The notes beneath the pieces are model-generated. The model was not told the DNA's origin. It ran no database searches and saw only the letters and a program-made list of their open reading frames with translations. Both the position numbers and the translations under genes were made by a program. DNA of 30,152 bases, taken from assembly GCA_036846005.1 (NCBI GenBank), contig DAIUCV010000008.1, positions 1-30,152 on the forward strand, given 5' to 3'. Origin of the DNA: DATEXQ01 sp036846005 (lineage in GTDB: Bacteria; Patescibacteriota; Microgenomatia; UBA8517). Shown here in pieces: positions 1-5,766 of the stretch; the stretch's first letter is position 1, and every line of letters begins with the position of its first letter.

Positions 1-82
1 TTTTCTTCTTAAGAAACTCTCTCTCCAGTAGGCCATGTCTTATTTTACCAAAAATATCCAAGGGTTATATAGAGAGCATTAT

Positions 83-451
83 TTAACAACTAAAAAGCTG
101 AATATCATTAACAGTCTTAAATGCAGTTATTTGATCGTTTGATAAAGGAAATACTAATCTAAGCACCATCAAGCCATCATTTGAGTAACTGTTTAATTCT
201 TTAACATCCTCGATAAAAACTAACGGTACTCTTTCAACACAACCAGAAGTGGTATATAAATCTATAAATTTTCCGTCTGTATTTGCTGAGGCTTGAAAAT
301 CATTAATATATGTTTTCCCTTTATTTTTATTTACTACAACTTTAGTTTCGAATAAATCGACTGGATTTAAAAAATTGGAACCAAAATAAACTCCCTCTAA
401 CTTTCTAAAAGTAGAGTGGTTTTGTGGTGTAAATAAAACTTCACTAGTCAT
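83..451 (-). CDS. Hypothetical protein, 122 aa
   Basis: I do not recognise this protein. It is soluble-looking, with no signal peptide or membrane segment, alternating hydrophobic and polar stretches that suggest a small beta-rich domain, and only two cysteines (one near residue 71, one at the C-terminus). The ATG at 449-451 is supported by a promoter whose -10 box ends 9 nt upstream, and there is no Shine-Dalgarno sequence, as for several other promoter-proximal genes here. It lies downstream of, and on the same strand as, the trpS/permease operon, but a terminator separates them, so it is its own transcription unit. Its reality rests on a full-length ORF plus the promoter. Function unknown. 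Confidence 0.6.
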   Translation of the reverse strand: MTSEVLFTPQNHSTFRKLEGVYFGSNFLNPVDLFETKVVVNKNKGKTYINDFQASANTDGKFIDLYTTSGCVERVPLVFIEDVKELNSYSNDGLMVLRLVFPLSNDQITAFKTVNDIQLFSC

Positions 452-460
452 AGGAAGCTA

Positions 461-489
461 ATTTTATTATTTTTTTTACAAAATAACAA
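461..489 (-). promoter_or_regulatory. Predicted promoter of the 122-aa hypothetical gene
   Basis: Read on the minus strand, a -35 TTGTTA (484-489) and a -10 TAAAAT (461-466) are separated by exactly 17 bp. The -10 ends 9 nt before the ATG, so transcription should begin about 2-3 nt before the start codon, giving an essentially leaderless mRNA. Confidence 0.55.
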
Positions 490-497
490 TTTTTGGC

Positions 498-539
498 AAA
501 AAAAAGGCGCACTTCTATTTAATTATTTAAAGCGCGCCT
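498..539 (-). terminator. Rho-independent terminator after the permease gene
   Basis: On the minus strand a 10-bp stem (AGGCGCGCTT with AAGTGCGCCT, one G-U pair) encloses an AT-rich loop and is followed directly by eight T residues. It lies 27 nt after the stop of the EamA-like gene and ends the trpS operon. It also insulates the hypothetical gene beyond it. Confidence 0.9.
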
Positions 540-565
540 AGTATATGCCCGTTACTTATAGGTTG

Positions 566-1588
566 TTAATTAACCAAATTACGGGTTTTTGGTTTTTTTA
601 AGACGTATAGGACAGTTCCTATTGCAATTAATATTGCACCCCCTACTCTAAGAAGCCATTCCTCAATGGAGGACGGTGACCGAAATAGGGTAAACCATGA
701 TAATGAAACTCTTGTAATCAGATTGAAAACAAATACCGCCACAGGGATAAAAGCTAAAATCAGTAATACCTCTGTAACAGTAGTTTTAATTTTCGCCTTG
801 AATTTCATCACCATACCAACAAATACAGAAAAGATTAGGAGTAAAATCCATGGCAATGCCGATTTTGCAAGAAATATTCCATTAATCAGCATGTTAAGGT
901 TCCCAGTAGCTAGAGCGTAGATAAATGAGCCGACAACACTAACTCCTGTTAACCAAATCCAACGCCATACAAACATTGAAACCTCGTCTGCAGCAATTGA
1001 ACCATCTTGTTCGCTGAATTCCATTTTTGCCCTAAAGAGTACTGCTATTACTCCTACTAAAAGGATTGATTGCCAACCCAAGGCAATTTTATATGAAGCT
1101 GCAATTAGGCTTCCACAAAGAACCAGTAACCCTGGAACAATTGCTTGATCCAGTTTTATTCGTTTCTTTCTCCAGTCGATAATGATCGCTATCAGAATAA
1201 CGATGCTTGAGAGAGCCGATACCATTCCGGGATCCCCATATTGATTTCCCCATAGTATAAAGAATGTAAAAAAGGCCCCCAATATTCCTGCCCAGGCTGC
1301 TTGTTTATGCATTACGCGGTTTTTAAATTCAATCCGCTTAAAACCTGGTTTAAGAATACGACCGAAGAGTAATGCGAATAATATTGATAAGGGTGTACCG
1401 ATTACACTACCAGCAACGAGATAAGACAATGCTGCCATCACATCATTACCAACCTTATCAGCACTGATTATTGATGACACAATGTAGTTATCTATAATTT
1501 TCTCCATTGCGCCAAATAAAACGGATACAAGTAGTACGAGATATAAGGTATACCACAAAGGTTTACCTTTTACTGAAATAGTAGACAT
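566..1588 (-). CDS. EamA/DMT-like multi-pass membrane permease
   Basis: Integral membrane protein of 340 aa with about ten hydrophobic helices in two roughly equal halves, the layout of drug/metabolite (EamA) transporters, which usually move small metabolites or amino acids. The final helix is followed by a basic tail (KKPKTR). I chose the ATG at 1586-1588 because AAAGGAG lies 7 nt before it. A GTG at 1609 and an ATG at 1594 are in frame but sit on or before that ribosome site. The gene starts 36 nt after trpS and shares its transcript, ending at the 498-539 terminator. Coupling to trpS makes a tryptophan or related substrate conceivable, but that is only inference. No substrate-specific motif is visible. 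Confidence 0.75.
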   Translation of the reverse strand: MSTISVKGKPLWYTLYLVLLVSVLFGAMEKIIDNYIVSSIISADKVGNDVMAALSYLVAGSVIGTPLSILFALLFGRILKPGFKRIEFKNRVMHKQAAWAGILGAFFTFFILWGNQYGDPGMVSALSSIVILIAIIIDWRKKRIKLDQAIVPGLLVLCGSLIAASYKIALGWQSILLVGVIAVLFRAKMEFSEQDGSIAADEVSMFVWRWIWLTGVSVVGSFIYALATGNLNMLINGIFLAKSALPWILLLIFSVFVGMVMKFKAKIKTTVTEVLLILAFIPVAVFVFNLITRVSLSWFTLFRSPSSIEEWLLRVGGAILIAIGTVLYVLKKPKTRNLVN

Positions 1589-1624
1589 GGCCATTCTCCT
1601 TTGACTCACTTTTCGTTATGAGGT

Positions 1625-2650
1625 TTATTTCGGATATTTGAGGTGCATATATTCTCTAACAGCTTCAACAACCGGAATACATGCTTTTCGTGCAACTTCA
1701 GTTCCTGAACGTACAATTTCACCAATGTCTGCTGACTTTTGAGCTTGCACTCTCCTTTCTCTCACGGGATCTAAGAAGTTATTTAGAGCTTTGGCTAATT
1801 TTTCTTTAACTTCTACATCTCCAACTTTCCCTTTCTGATATCTTTCGGTTAAGTCCGCAACTTCTTCCTTATTGGGGTTAAATGCCCGATGGTATATAAA
1901 TACCGGATTGTTTTCTGTTTCTCCAGGAATATCGGGGCGTATCCTTTTGGGATCTGTAAACATACTTTTAACCTTAGCCGTTACGGTTTCTTTATCATCA
2001 GAAAGATCTATCGAATTGCCGAGAGATTTACTCATCTTGGCTTGACCATCGATACCCACCAATCGACCGATTTCTCCTACTAGAGCATCGCACGGTACAA
2101 AAACAGGACCGTACATTTTATTAAAACGACGGGCCAGTACACGCGCGTACTCCAAATGGGGTACCTGGTCTTCTCCTACGGGAACAAGCAGTTCTTGTCC
2201 TTTTTCCGGAGGATACGGTGAAACCATATAGATGTCAGCAACCTGATCCACAGGGTAAGTCATGAAACCTATTGTTACATCCTTCTGGTTCTTCAACTCG
2301 TCTTTAAGAGTTGGATTCCTCATTACTTCGTTATACCCGGCTATCATCGAAAGTAAAATAGACAGCTCATATCGTTCTTTGACTTGGCTTTGTAGGACAA
2401 AATGCACATTAGCAAGGGTAGGATCAAGTCCTATTGCCAACCAGTCAAGAACAACATCTTTTACCGACTGTGAAAGTAATTCGGGTTTATGGGCATGCGT
2501 AGTAAGAGCTTGAACATCAGCGAGTAAGAAAAAACACTCGTACTGATTTGAATCTTGAACTTCCTTCCATTGCTTCAGAGCTCCAACATAGTGACCAAGA
2601 TGCAATGCTCCAGTGGTTCTCATTCCAGTAAGTACTCTTTTATCTGCCAT
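1625..2650 (-). CDS. trpS: Tryptophan-tRNA ligase (TrpRS)
   Basis: Class Ic aminoacyl-tRNA synthetase that charges tRNA-Trp with tryptophan in the cytoplasm. The N-terminal GALHLGHYVGALKQW segment is the HIGH signature, and AKMSKSLGNSI near residue 208 is the KMSKS loop. The Rossmann fold between them contains the family's typical DQVPHLEYAR region. At 341 aa it has the normal length. The start is fixed by AAGGAG 7 nt upstream of the ATG. It heads an operon with the EamA-like permease, and its divergent neighbours are two tRNA-Trp genes, so the enzyme and its substrate RNAs are encoded side by side. The leader upstream is about 170 nt from the best promoter. No T-box sequence is seen there. 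Confidence 0.97.
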   Translation of the reverse strand: MADKRVLTGMRTTGALHLGHYVGALKQWKEVQDSNQYECFFLLADVQALTTHAHKPELLSQSVKDVVLDWLAIGLDPTLANVHFVLQSQVKERYELSILLSMIAGYNEVMRNPTLKDELKNQKDVTIGFMTYPVDQVADIYMVSPYPPEKGQELLVPVGEDQVPHLEYARVLARRFNKMYGPVFVPCDALVGEIGRLVGIDGQAKMSKSLGNSIDLSDDKETVTAKVKSMFTDPKRIRPDIPGETENNPVFIYHRAFNPNKEEVADLTERYQKGKVGDVEVKEKLAKALNNFLDPVRERRVQAQKSADIGEIVRSGTEVARKACIPVVEAVREYMHLKYPK

Positions 2651-2728
2651 ATTCTTCTCCTTTTTTAGTTCTGATTATTGTCGACATACTTTTTCCTTTC
2701 ATAAATATTTTAAAACTTTTTTTATTAT

Positions 2729-2739
2729 TATGATATAAT
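2729..2739 (+). promoter_or_regulatory. Possible extended -10 promoter reading toward the tRNA-Trp genes
   Basis: TATGATATAAT has a perfect TATAAT (2734-2739) preceded by the TG of an extended -10. There is no good -35. It would transcribe rightward through about 190 nt into the two tRNA genes. In AT-rich DNA this may be chance. The 2651-2937 gap holds no gene that I can support; it contains this box, its mirror copy at 2826-2836 and the hairpin at 2788-2815. Confidence 0.4.
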
Positions 2740-2787
2740 CATCTTTATCGAAAGGCAAAGTGCTGTCAAATTCGGTTTAAAAGTGCC

Positions 2788-2815
2788 TCAAGAATACTTC
2801 CTATAGTACTCTTGA
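2788..2815. repeat. Inverted repeat (hairpin) in the trpS leader region
   Basis: Arms TCAAGAATACT and AGTACTCTTGA enclose a six-base loop, an 11-bp stem with one mismatched or G-U position depending on strand. No T-tract follows on either strand, so it is not a simple terminator. It lies inside both the predicted trpS 5' leader and the predicted tRNA precursor leader, and could be an RNA-processing or regulatory element. Confidence 0.5.
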
Positions 2816-2825
2816 AATTACTAGA

Positions 2826-2836
2826 ATTATATCATA
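2826..2836 (-). promoter_or_regulatory. Possible extended -10 promoter of trpS
   Basis: On the minus strand this is TATGATATAAT, the same 11-mer found in the opposite orientation at 2729-2739. It contains a perfect TATAAT with an extended TG. No convincing -35 is visible. It would give trpS a leader of about 170 nt that overlaps, in antisense, the start of the rightward tRNA transcript. Confidence 0.4.
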
Positions 2837-2937
2837 AGTAATCAAGTTTCATCGAACCTTTAAATAAATACTAGATAATATATTTTAAATCTACACTTTA
2901 ACCTATATTATTTTAGTTATTACCTGTAAAGATAAAT

Positions 2938-3009
2938 GGGGACGTAGGCTAATGGCTAAACCAGCGGTCTCCAAAACCGCCTTTGTGGGTTCGAGTCCCG
3001 CCGTCCCTG
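2938..3009 (+). tRNA. tRNA-Trp (anticodon CCA), copy 1
   Basis: Full cloverleaf: acceptor 2938-2944 with 3002-3008 (first pair G-U), anticodon stem GCGGT/ACCGC with loop CTCCAAA (anticodon CCA, 2971-2973), T-arm GTGGG/CCCGC with loop TTCGAGT, and discriminator G3009. The 3' CCA is not encoded. The D-stem has a C-A mismatch at positions 12-23. It reads UGG codons. It sits divergent from trpS and 43 nt before a second, different tRNA-Trp. Confidence 0.95.
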
Positions 3010-3052
3010 CCTTTATTTTTACATTTATACATTTTTTATTTTTTTTGCGTAC

Positions 3053-3124
3053 GGGGGTGTAGGCTTAACAGGCAAACCGCAGGTCTCCAAAACCTGTTTG
3101 CGAGTTCGAACCTCGTCATCCCCG
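3053..3124 (+). tRNA. tRNA-Trp (anticodon CCA), copy 2
   Basis: Full cloverleaf: acceptor GGGGGTG (3053-3059) with 3117-3123, anticodon stem CAGGT/ACCTG with loop CTCCAAA, T-arm GCGAG/CTCGT with loop TTCGAAC, and discriminator G3124. CCA is not encoded. The same C-A mismatch is present in the D-stem and the D-loop is slightly altered. Flanking GTAC/GTAC bases can extend the acceptor helix in the precursor, and a run of T residues follows. Acceptor and T-stems differ clearly from copy 1, so this is a diverged duplicate, not a recent copy. Confidence 0.93.
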
Positions 3125-3212
3125 TACTTTTTTTTATTTATTCACTGCCCTAGTTTTTAAACTTTATCCAAAAGCTATAAAATAGCTATATAATTTCCTA
3201 ATTTTTTTAATC

Positions 3213-3692
3213 ATGAAAATATATATTTTTGGAGGTCCAACAACAGGTAAAACAACATTTTCCAAAAAATTAAGTAAAAAGTACAATATCAAATATCTGC
3301 CTCTAGATAAAATTATATTTAAAAAAGGTAATATCAGAAGAAAAGAAACCATAAGAAAGAAAATGTTAACGAATTATATTCAAAAAATTGACTGGATAAT
3401 CGAGGGTGGATCAATTGGTTGGTGTGATGATCTTTTTTCCAAATCTGATATGGTTATTTATTTGGAAATCCCTATCTACGAGGCTCTGATAAGAATTATC
3501 AAAAGACATATCAGGGATAGGAAATTTTCATTGTTATCAACTATTAGATTATGTTTTATTTTGCTTCCGAGATATTATACGAAGTACATTAGAAATTATG
3601 CAGAAAGTCGTGGTGCCAAAAATGTTGTGGTAATTAAAAATCCTACGTTAACGGATTTAGTTAATAAAATTAAAATATTCTATGACAACTGA
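3213..3692 (+). CDS. Small P-loop kinase-like NTPase
   Basis: Cytoplasmic 159-aa protein with a Walker A motif GGPTTGKTT (residues 7-15) directly after the first beta strand, a Walker-B-like strand (MVIYLEIP) and a basic helix with RHIRDRK. This is the layout of adenylate-kinase-like proteins, often annotated as topology modulation or FlaR-like, whose true substrate is usually unknown. The end overlaps the next gene by 11 nt, implying translational coupling with the nucleotidyltransferase. A TATAAT at 3189-3194 could be its -10, but no good -35 exists. It is very A-rich, like the next two genes, and directly follows a tRNA gene, which fits an acquired segment. Confidence 0.75.
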   Translation: MKIYIFGGPTTGKTTFSKKLSKKYNIKYLPLDKIIFKKGNIRRKETIRKKMLTNYIQKIDWIIEGGSIGWCDDLFSKSDMVIYLEIPIYEALIRIIKRHIRDRKFSLLSTIRLCFILLPRYYTKYIRNYAESRGAKNVVVIKNPTLTDLVNKIKIFYDN

Positions 3693-4566
3693 TATCTTAA
3701 GACAAAACAAAAATACCAAACAAATTTTATTGGTCAGAAAACTAATCAAATATTTTTCATCCAATATTAATATCCAAGGTATTGTTATTAGAGGTTCAAT
3801 AGCAAAAGGTACCTCTGACAGATCCTCAGATGTGGATTTATTACTTATTACCAAAAATAATAAATTTATCAGTACAATTAATTCACTAAACAAACTTTTA
3901 TCGTCACAGGTTGAATTACTGGGCGAAGATGGTTGGGTTGACAAAATAGTGCCAAATTTTGGGGGAATAGGTTTTGTCTATATGTGTAAATTTGCAGGAA
4001 AATTAATTCAACTTGATGTTTATGTTTTACCAGAAGAGAACTCAGAAAGAATATCAGAATTTAAAGATAAATATTTTGTATATCAAAGAGGTGAACTTAA
4101 ATATAAAAAGGGAGTAGATTATGAAAAACACAATTTTAACAAAGTATTAGATAAATTTATCTTAAGCAGATCTGAAAAGTACCAAATCTTTTTTGAAGTA
4201 ATGTTGATGTATGAAATGTTATTAAAACATATTCTTCGAAAAGATGTTTTTCTCGCATATAAATACCGATACCACGCACACGAAAAACTACTATATCTCT
4301 TAAGATATATTCTTGATCCAGTAACAAGAAATTATTACTTCTATGATGTAAAAAGACATTTGGGTAAGTACAATTCCTCAGAATTGGCAATTATCGAAAA
4401 TATCATCAAAGCATCAGAAGATATTTTTTCGATTAACAAATTGCTTAAAGATTATATATTCTATGAAAATCTAACCAAAAAATATCTACCGGATACCTAT
4501 AAAGATAATTACAAACTTATCAAAGAGGTAAAAAATTACATTAAGATAAATATAATTTCTAGATAG
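3682..4566 (+). CDS. Nucleotidyltransferase-fold protein
   Basis: This 294-aa protein has an N-terminal polymerase-beta-type nucleotidyltransferase core: GSIAKGTSDRSSDVDLLLI (residues 38-56) is the GSx3G plus DxD metal-binding signature, and the third acidic residue is probably in IQLDVYV. The second half is helical and rich in Tyr, Lys and Leu, like the substrate-binding domain of antibiotic or tRNA nucleotidyltransferases and MNT-type proteins. It overlaps the kinase-like gene upstream. Possible roles are nucleotide transfer to a small molecule, RNA or protein. A toxin-antitoxin MNT role would need a HEPN partner, and none is obvious. Family call is firm, substrate unknown. Confidence 0.8.
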   Translation: MTTDILRQNKNTKQILLVRKLIKYFSSNINIQGIVIRGSIAKGTSDRSSDVDLLLITKNNKFISTINSLNKLLSSQVELLGEDGWVDKIVPNFGGIGFVYMCKFAGKLIQLDVYVLPEENSERISEFKDKYFVYQRGELKYKKGVDYEKHNFNKVLDKFILSRSEKYQIFFEVMLMYEMLLKHILRKDVFLAYKYRYHAHEKLLYLLRYILDPVTRNYYFYDVKRHLGKYNSSELAIIENIIKASEDIFSINKLLKDYIFYENLTKKYLPDTYKDNYKLIKEVKNYIKINIISR

Positions 4567-4606
4567 ATTTTATATTCTTAAACTATATTATTCTAAGTTT
4601 AAATAT

Positions 4607-5446
4607 ATGTTTTTTATACAAAATAACGACAAGACTTTAAAACATCTTACTGGCGGATTACGGACTATTCCTATTAAAGAAAATGCTGAATATCGGCTAT
4701 TCCTTGAAGATTTTAAAAGTGCAAAAAAAACAGGTAAACCTATTGAAATTTGGATCATGTGTTGCCCCGATTATTCATACAGCGTAGATAGCTCTGGTTG
4801 GGGTGAATATGATTATAAATCGTTAGGTTTTGGTCCCGGTATGATGTGTAAAGCATATTCTCAAGCTATTATCGAAATAGTTAAACTGATTTCCAAAAAT
4901 AAAATAGACGGTAAAATATCATTGTATTACGGAGACATCGAATCTAAAGACAAAGAAAGACTTAAACAGCTCAATATCGATGAATATCATTTTCTGGGAA
5001 GGATAAGAGGAAGTTATGCATCTTCTGTTAATTATATCCATGATTTAAATAATTCATTTATAGGCTCTCTTCCTCATAAAACAGAATTAACCATAAAAAG
5101 TTTCGGTATGATGGATAATATTTATAATCAAAAAACTAATAATATTGCGGAGAAAAAGATCAAATTAATAAGTAGTAAAGAACTTAAAAATGTTGCTTTA
5201 TTAAGAAAAGATGTTATCGAAAATACTTATAAAAAAAGATATGAAACAAATAGAAGTTTTTTTCTTGATAAAGCCAAAGAACAGATAATGGACAGGTTAA
5301 TTGTAGGATCAGCTGCAAGCCAAGAAAGAGAAAGGGGTAAATTAATCAATATTTTAACTGTTACCATCCCAGAATTGATCGTATATTTTAATTTTATGAA
5401 TAATCTTCATATTCCAATATTAACTTTGGGGAAAAATAAGAAATAA
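4607..5446 (+). CDS. Unknown 279-aa protein of the accessory segment
   Basis: Not recognised. The protein looks globular and cytoplasmic, with no signal peptide. After about 45 residues a strand (IEIWIM) leads into CCPDYSYS, then an aromatic and glycine-rich loop (SGWGEYDY, GFGPG), a helix, and a second strand (ISLYYGDIE), which suggests a Rossmann-like alpha/beta core. The C-terminal half is helical and basic. The general layout recalls class I synthetase-like folds such as cyclodipeptide synthases, or isonitrile synthases, but I cannot identify their catalytic residues and do not assign either. It is A-rich like the two genes before it and has no Shine-Dalgarno sequence. A 7-bp inverted repeat (TTAAACT/AGTTTAA, 4578-4602) just before the ATG could be an operator. 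Confidence 0.7.
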   Translation: MFFIQNNDKTLKHLTGGLRTIPIKENAEYRLFLEDFKSAKKTGKPIEIWIMCCPDYSYSVDSSGWGEYDYKSLGFGPGMMCKAYSQAIIEIVKLISKNKIDGKISLYYGDIESKDKERLKQLNIDEYHFLGRIRGSYASSVNYIHDLNNSFIGSLPHKTELTIKSFGMMDNIYNQKTNNIAEKKIKLISSKELKNVALLRKDVIENTYKKRYETNRSFFLDKAKEQIMDRLIVGSAASQERERGKLINILTVTIPELIVYFNFMNNLHIPILTLGKNKK

Positions 5447-5478
5447 ACATGCTATTAATTGCGATAATTATTTGAATT

Positions 5479-5507
5479 TTGGATATTTGTAATTTTTAAG
5501 TTATAAT
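5479..5507 (+). promoter_or_regulatory. Promoter of the T-box operon
   Basis: -35 TTGGAT (5479-5484), 17-bp spacer, perfect -10 TATAAT (5502-5507). The predicted start near 5514 is just ahead of the structured T-box leader, which supports both calls. Confidence 0.75.
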
Positions 5508-5518
5508 CTTTAAATATC

Positions 5519-5760
5519 TTGGAAAAGCATTATTAGATGAGGGAATGGACTCATCGAAGCTGTTTCGTGAATCATCCGCAAGGAAAGTAGCGAATACCGG
5601 AAGAAAGCCGTAATCATTTTTCAAACCGTTGTCATCTTACTTATAAATTTATTAAGTAAGAAGGAGTCGGTTACAAAGACCCTTACTGTAAGGTATGGGT
5701 AAAACAAGGTGGTACCGCGATATTACTCGCCCTTGATTAATAAGGCGGGTTTTTTATTTT
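5519..5760 (+). promoter_or_regulatory. T-box riboswitch (tRNA-sensing leader)
   Basis: The T-box sequence AAGGTGGTACCGCG (5706-5719) is present. It forms the classical antiterminator: AAGG pairs with CCTT (5731-5734) and GCG with CGC (5728-5730), leaving the TGGTACC bulge that pairs with the tRNA acceptor end. A competing terminator follows, and a Stem-III-like hairpin lies at 5636-5660. The 5' part is odd: GATGAG/CTCATC (5536-5555) closes directly on GGAATGGA, which holds a TGG codon in the usual GAA-codon-A setting, with no long Stem I above it. A second GAA-codon match is TAC at 5595-5597. The bulge base T best pairs with a discriminator A, while both local tRNA-Trp have G. Trp is therefore likely but unproven. 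It controls the TrpD-like/BtpA operon. Confidence 0.9.
5726..5756 (+). terminator. T-box-controlled intrinsic terminator
   Basis: CTCGCCCTT pairs with AAGGCGGG (one bulged C) around a seven-base loop, followed by TTTTTT and further T residues. Its 5' arm is the same CGCCCTT used by the antiterminator, so the two structures exclude each other, as in known T-box leaders. Confidence 0.85.
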
Positions 5761-5766
5761 AAAAAA

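Noticed and set aside
1..82. A gene at the left edge
   Set aside because: No supported reading frame, RNA gene or signal is visible in these 82 bases.
666..920. Plus-strand ORF inside the permease gene
   Set aside because: It is an antisense shadow of a gene with a clear membrane-protein pattern, a ribosome site and a terminator.
2645..2708. A short leader-peptide ORF before trpS (reading MSTIIRTKKGEEYGR) overlapping the trpS start
   Set aside because: It has no Trp codons, and its ribosome site is weak. It is probably a chance ORF in the AT-rich leader.
2651..2937. A T-box or attenuator for trpS
   Set aside because: No AGGGTGGnACCGCG-like sequence and no T-run after the hairpin at 2788-2815.
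2938..3124. UGA reassignment or a UGA-suppressor tRNA
   Set aside because: Both anticodons are CCA, not TCA, and UGA is used as a normal stop (3690-3692, 7252-7254, 14219-14221).
3682..4566. MNT/HEPN toxin-antitoxin pair
   Set aside because: The nucleotidyltransferase is longer than typical MNT antitoxins and no HEPN (Rx4-6H) partner is recognised next to it.
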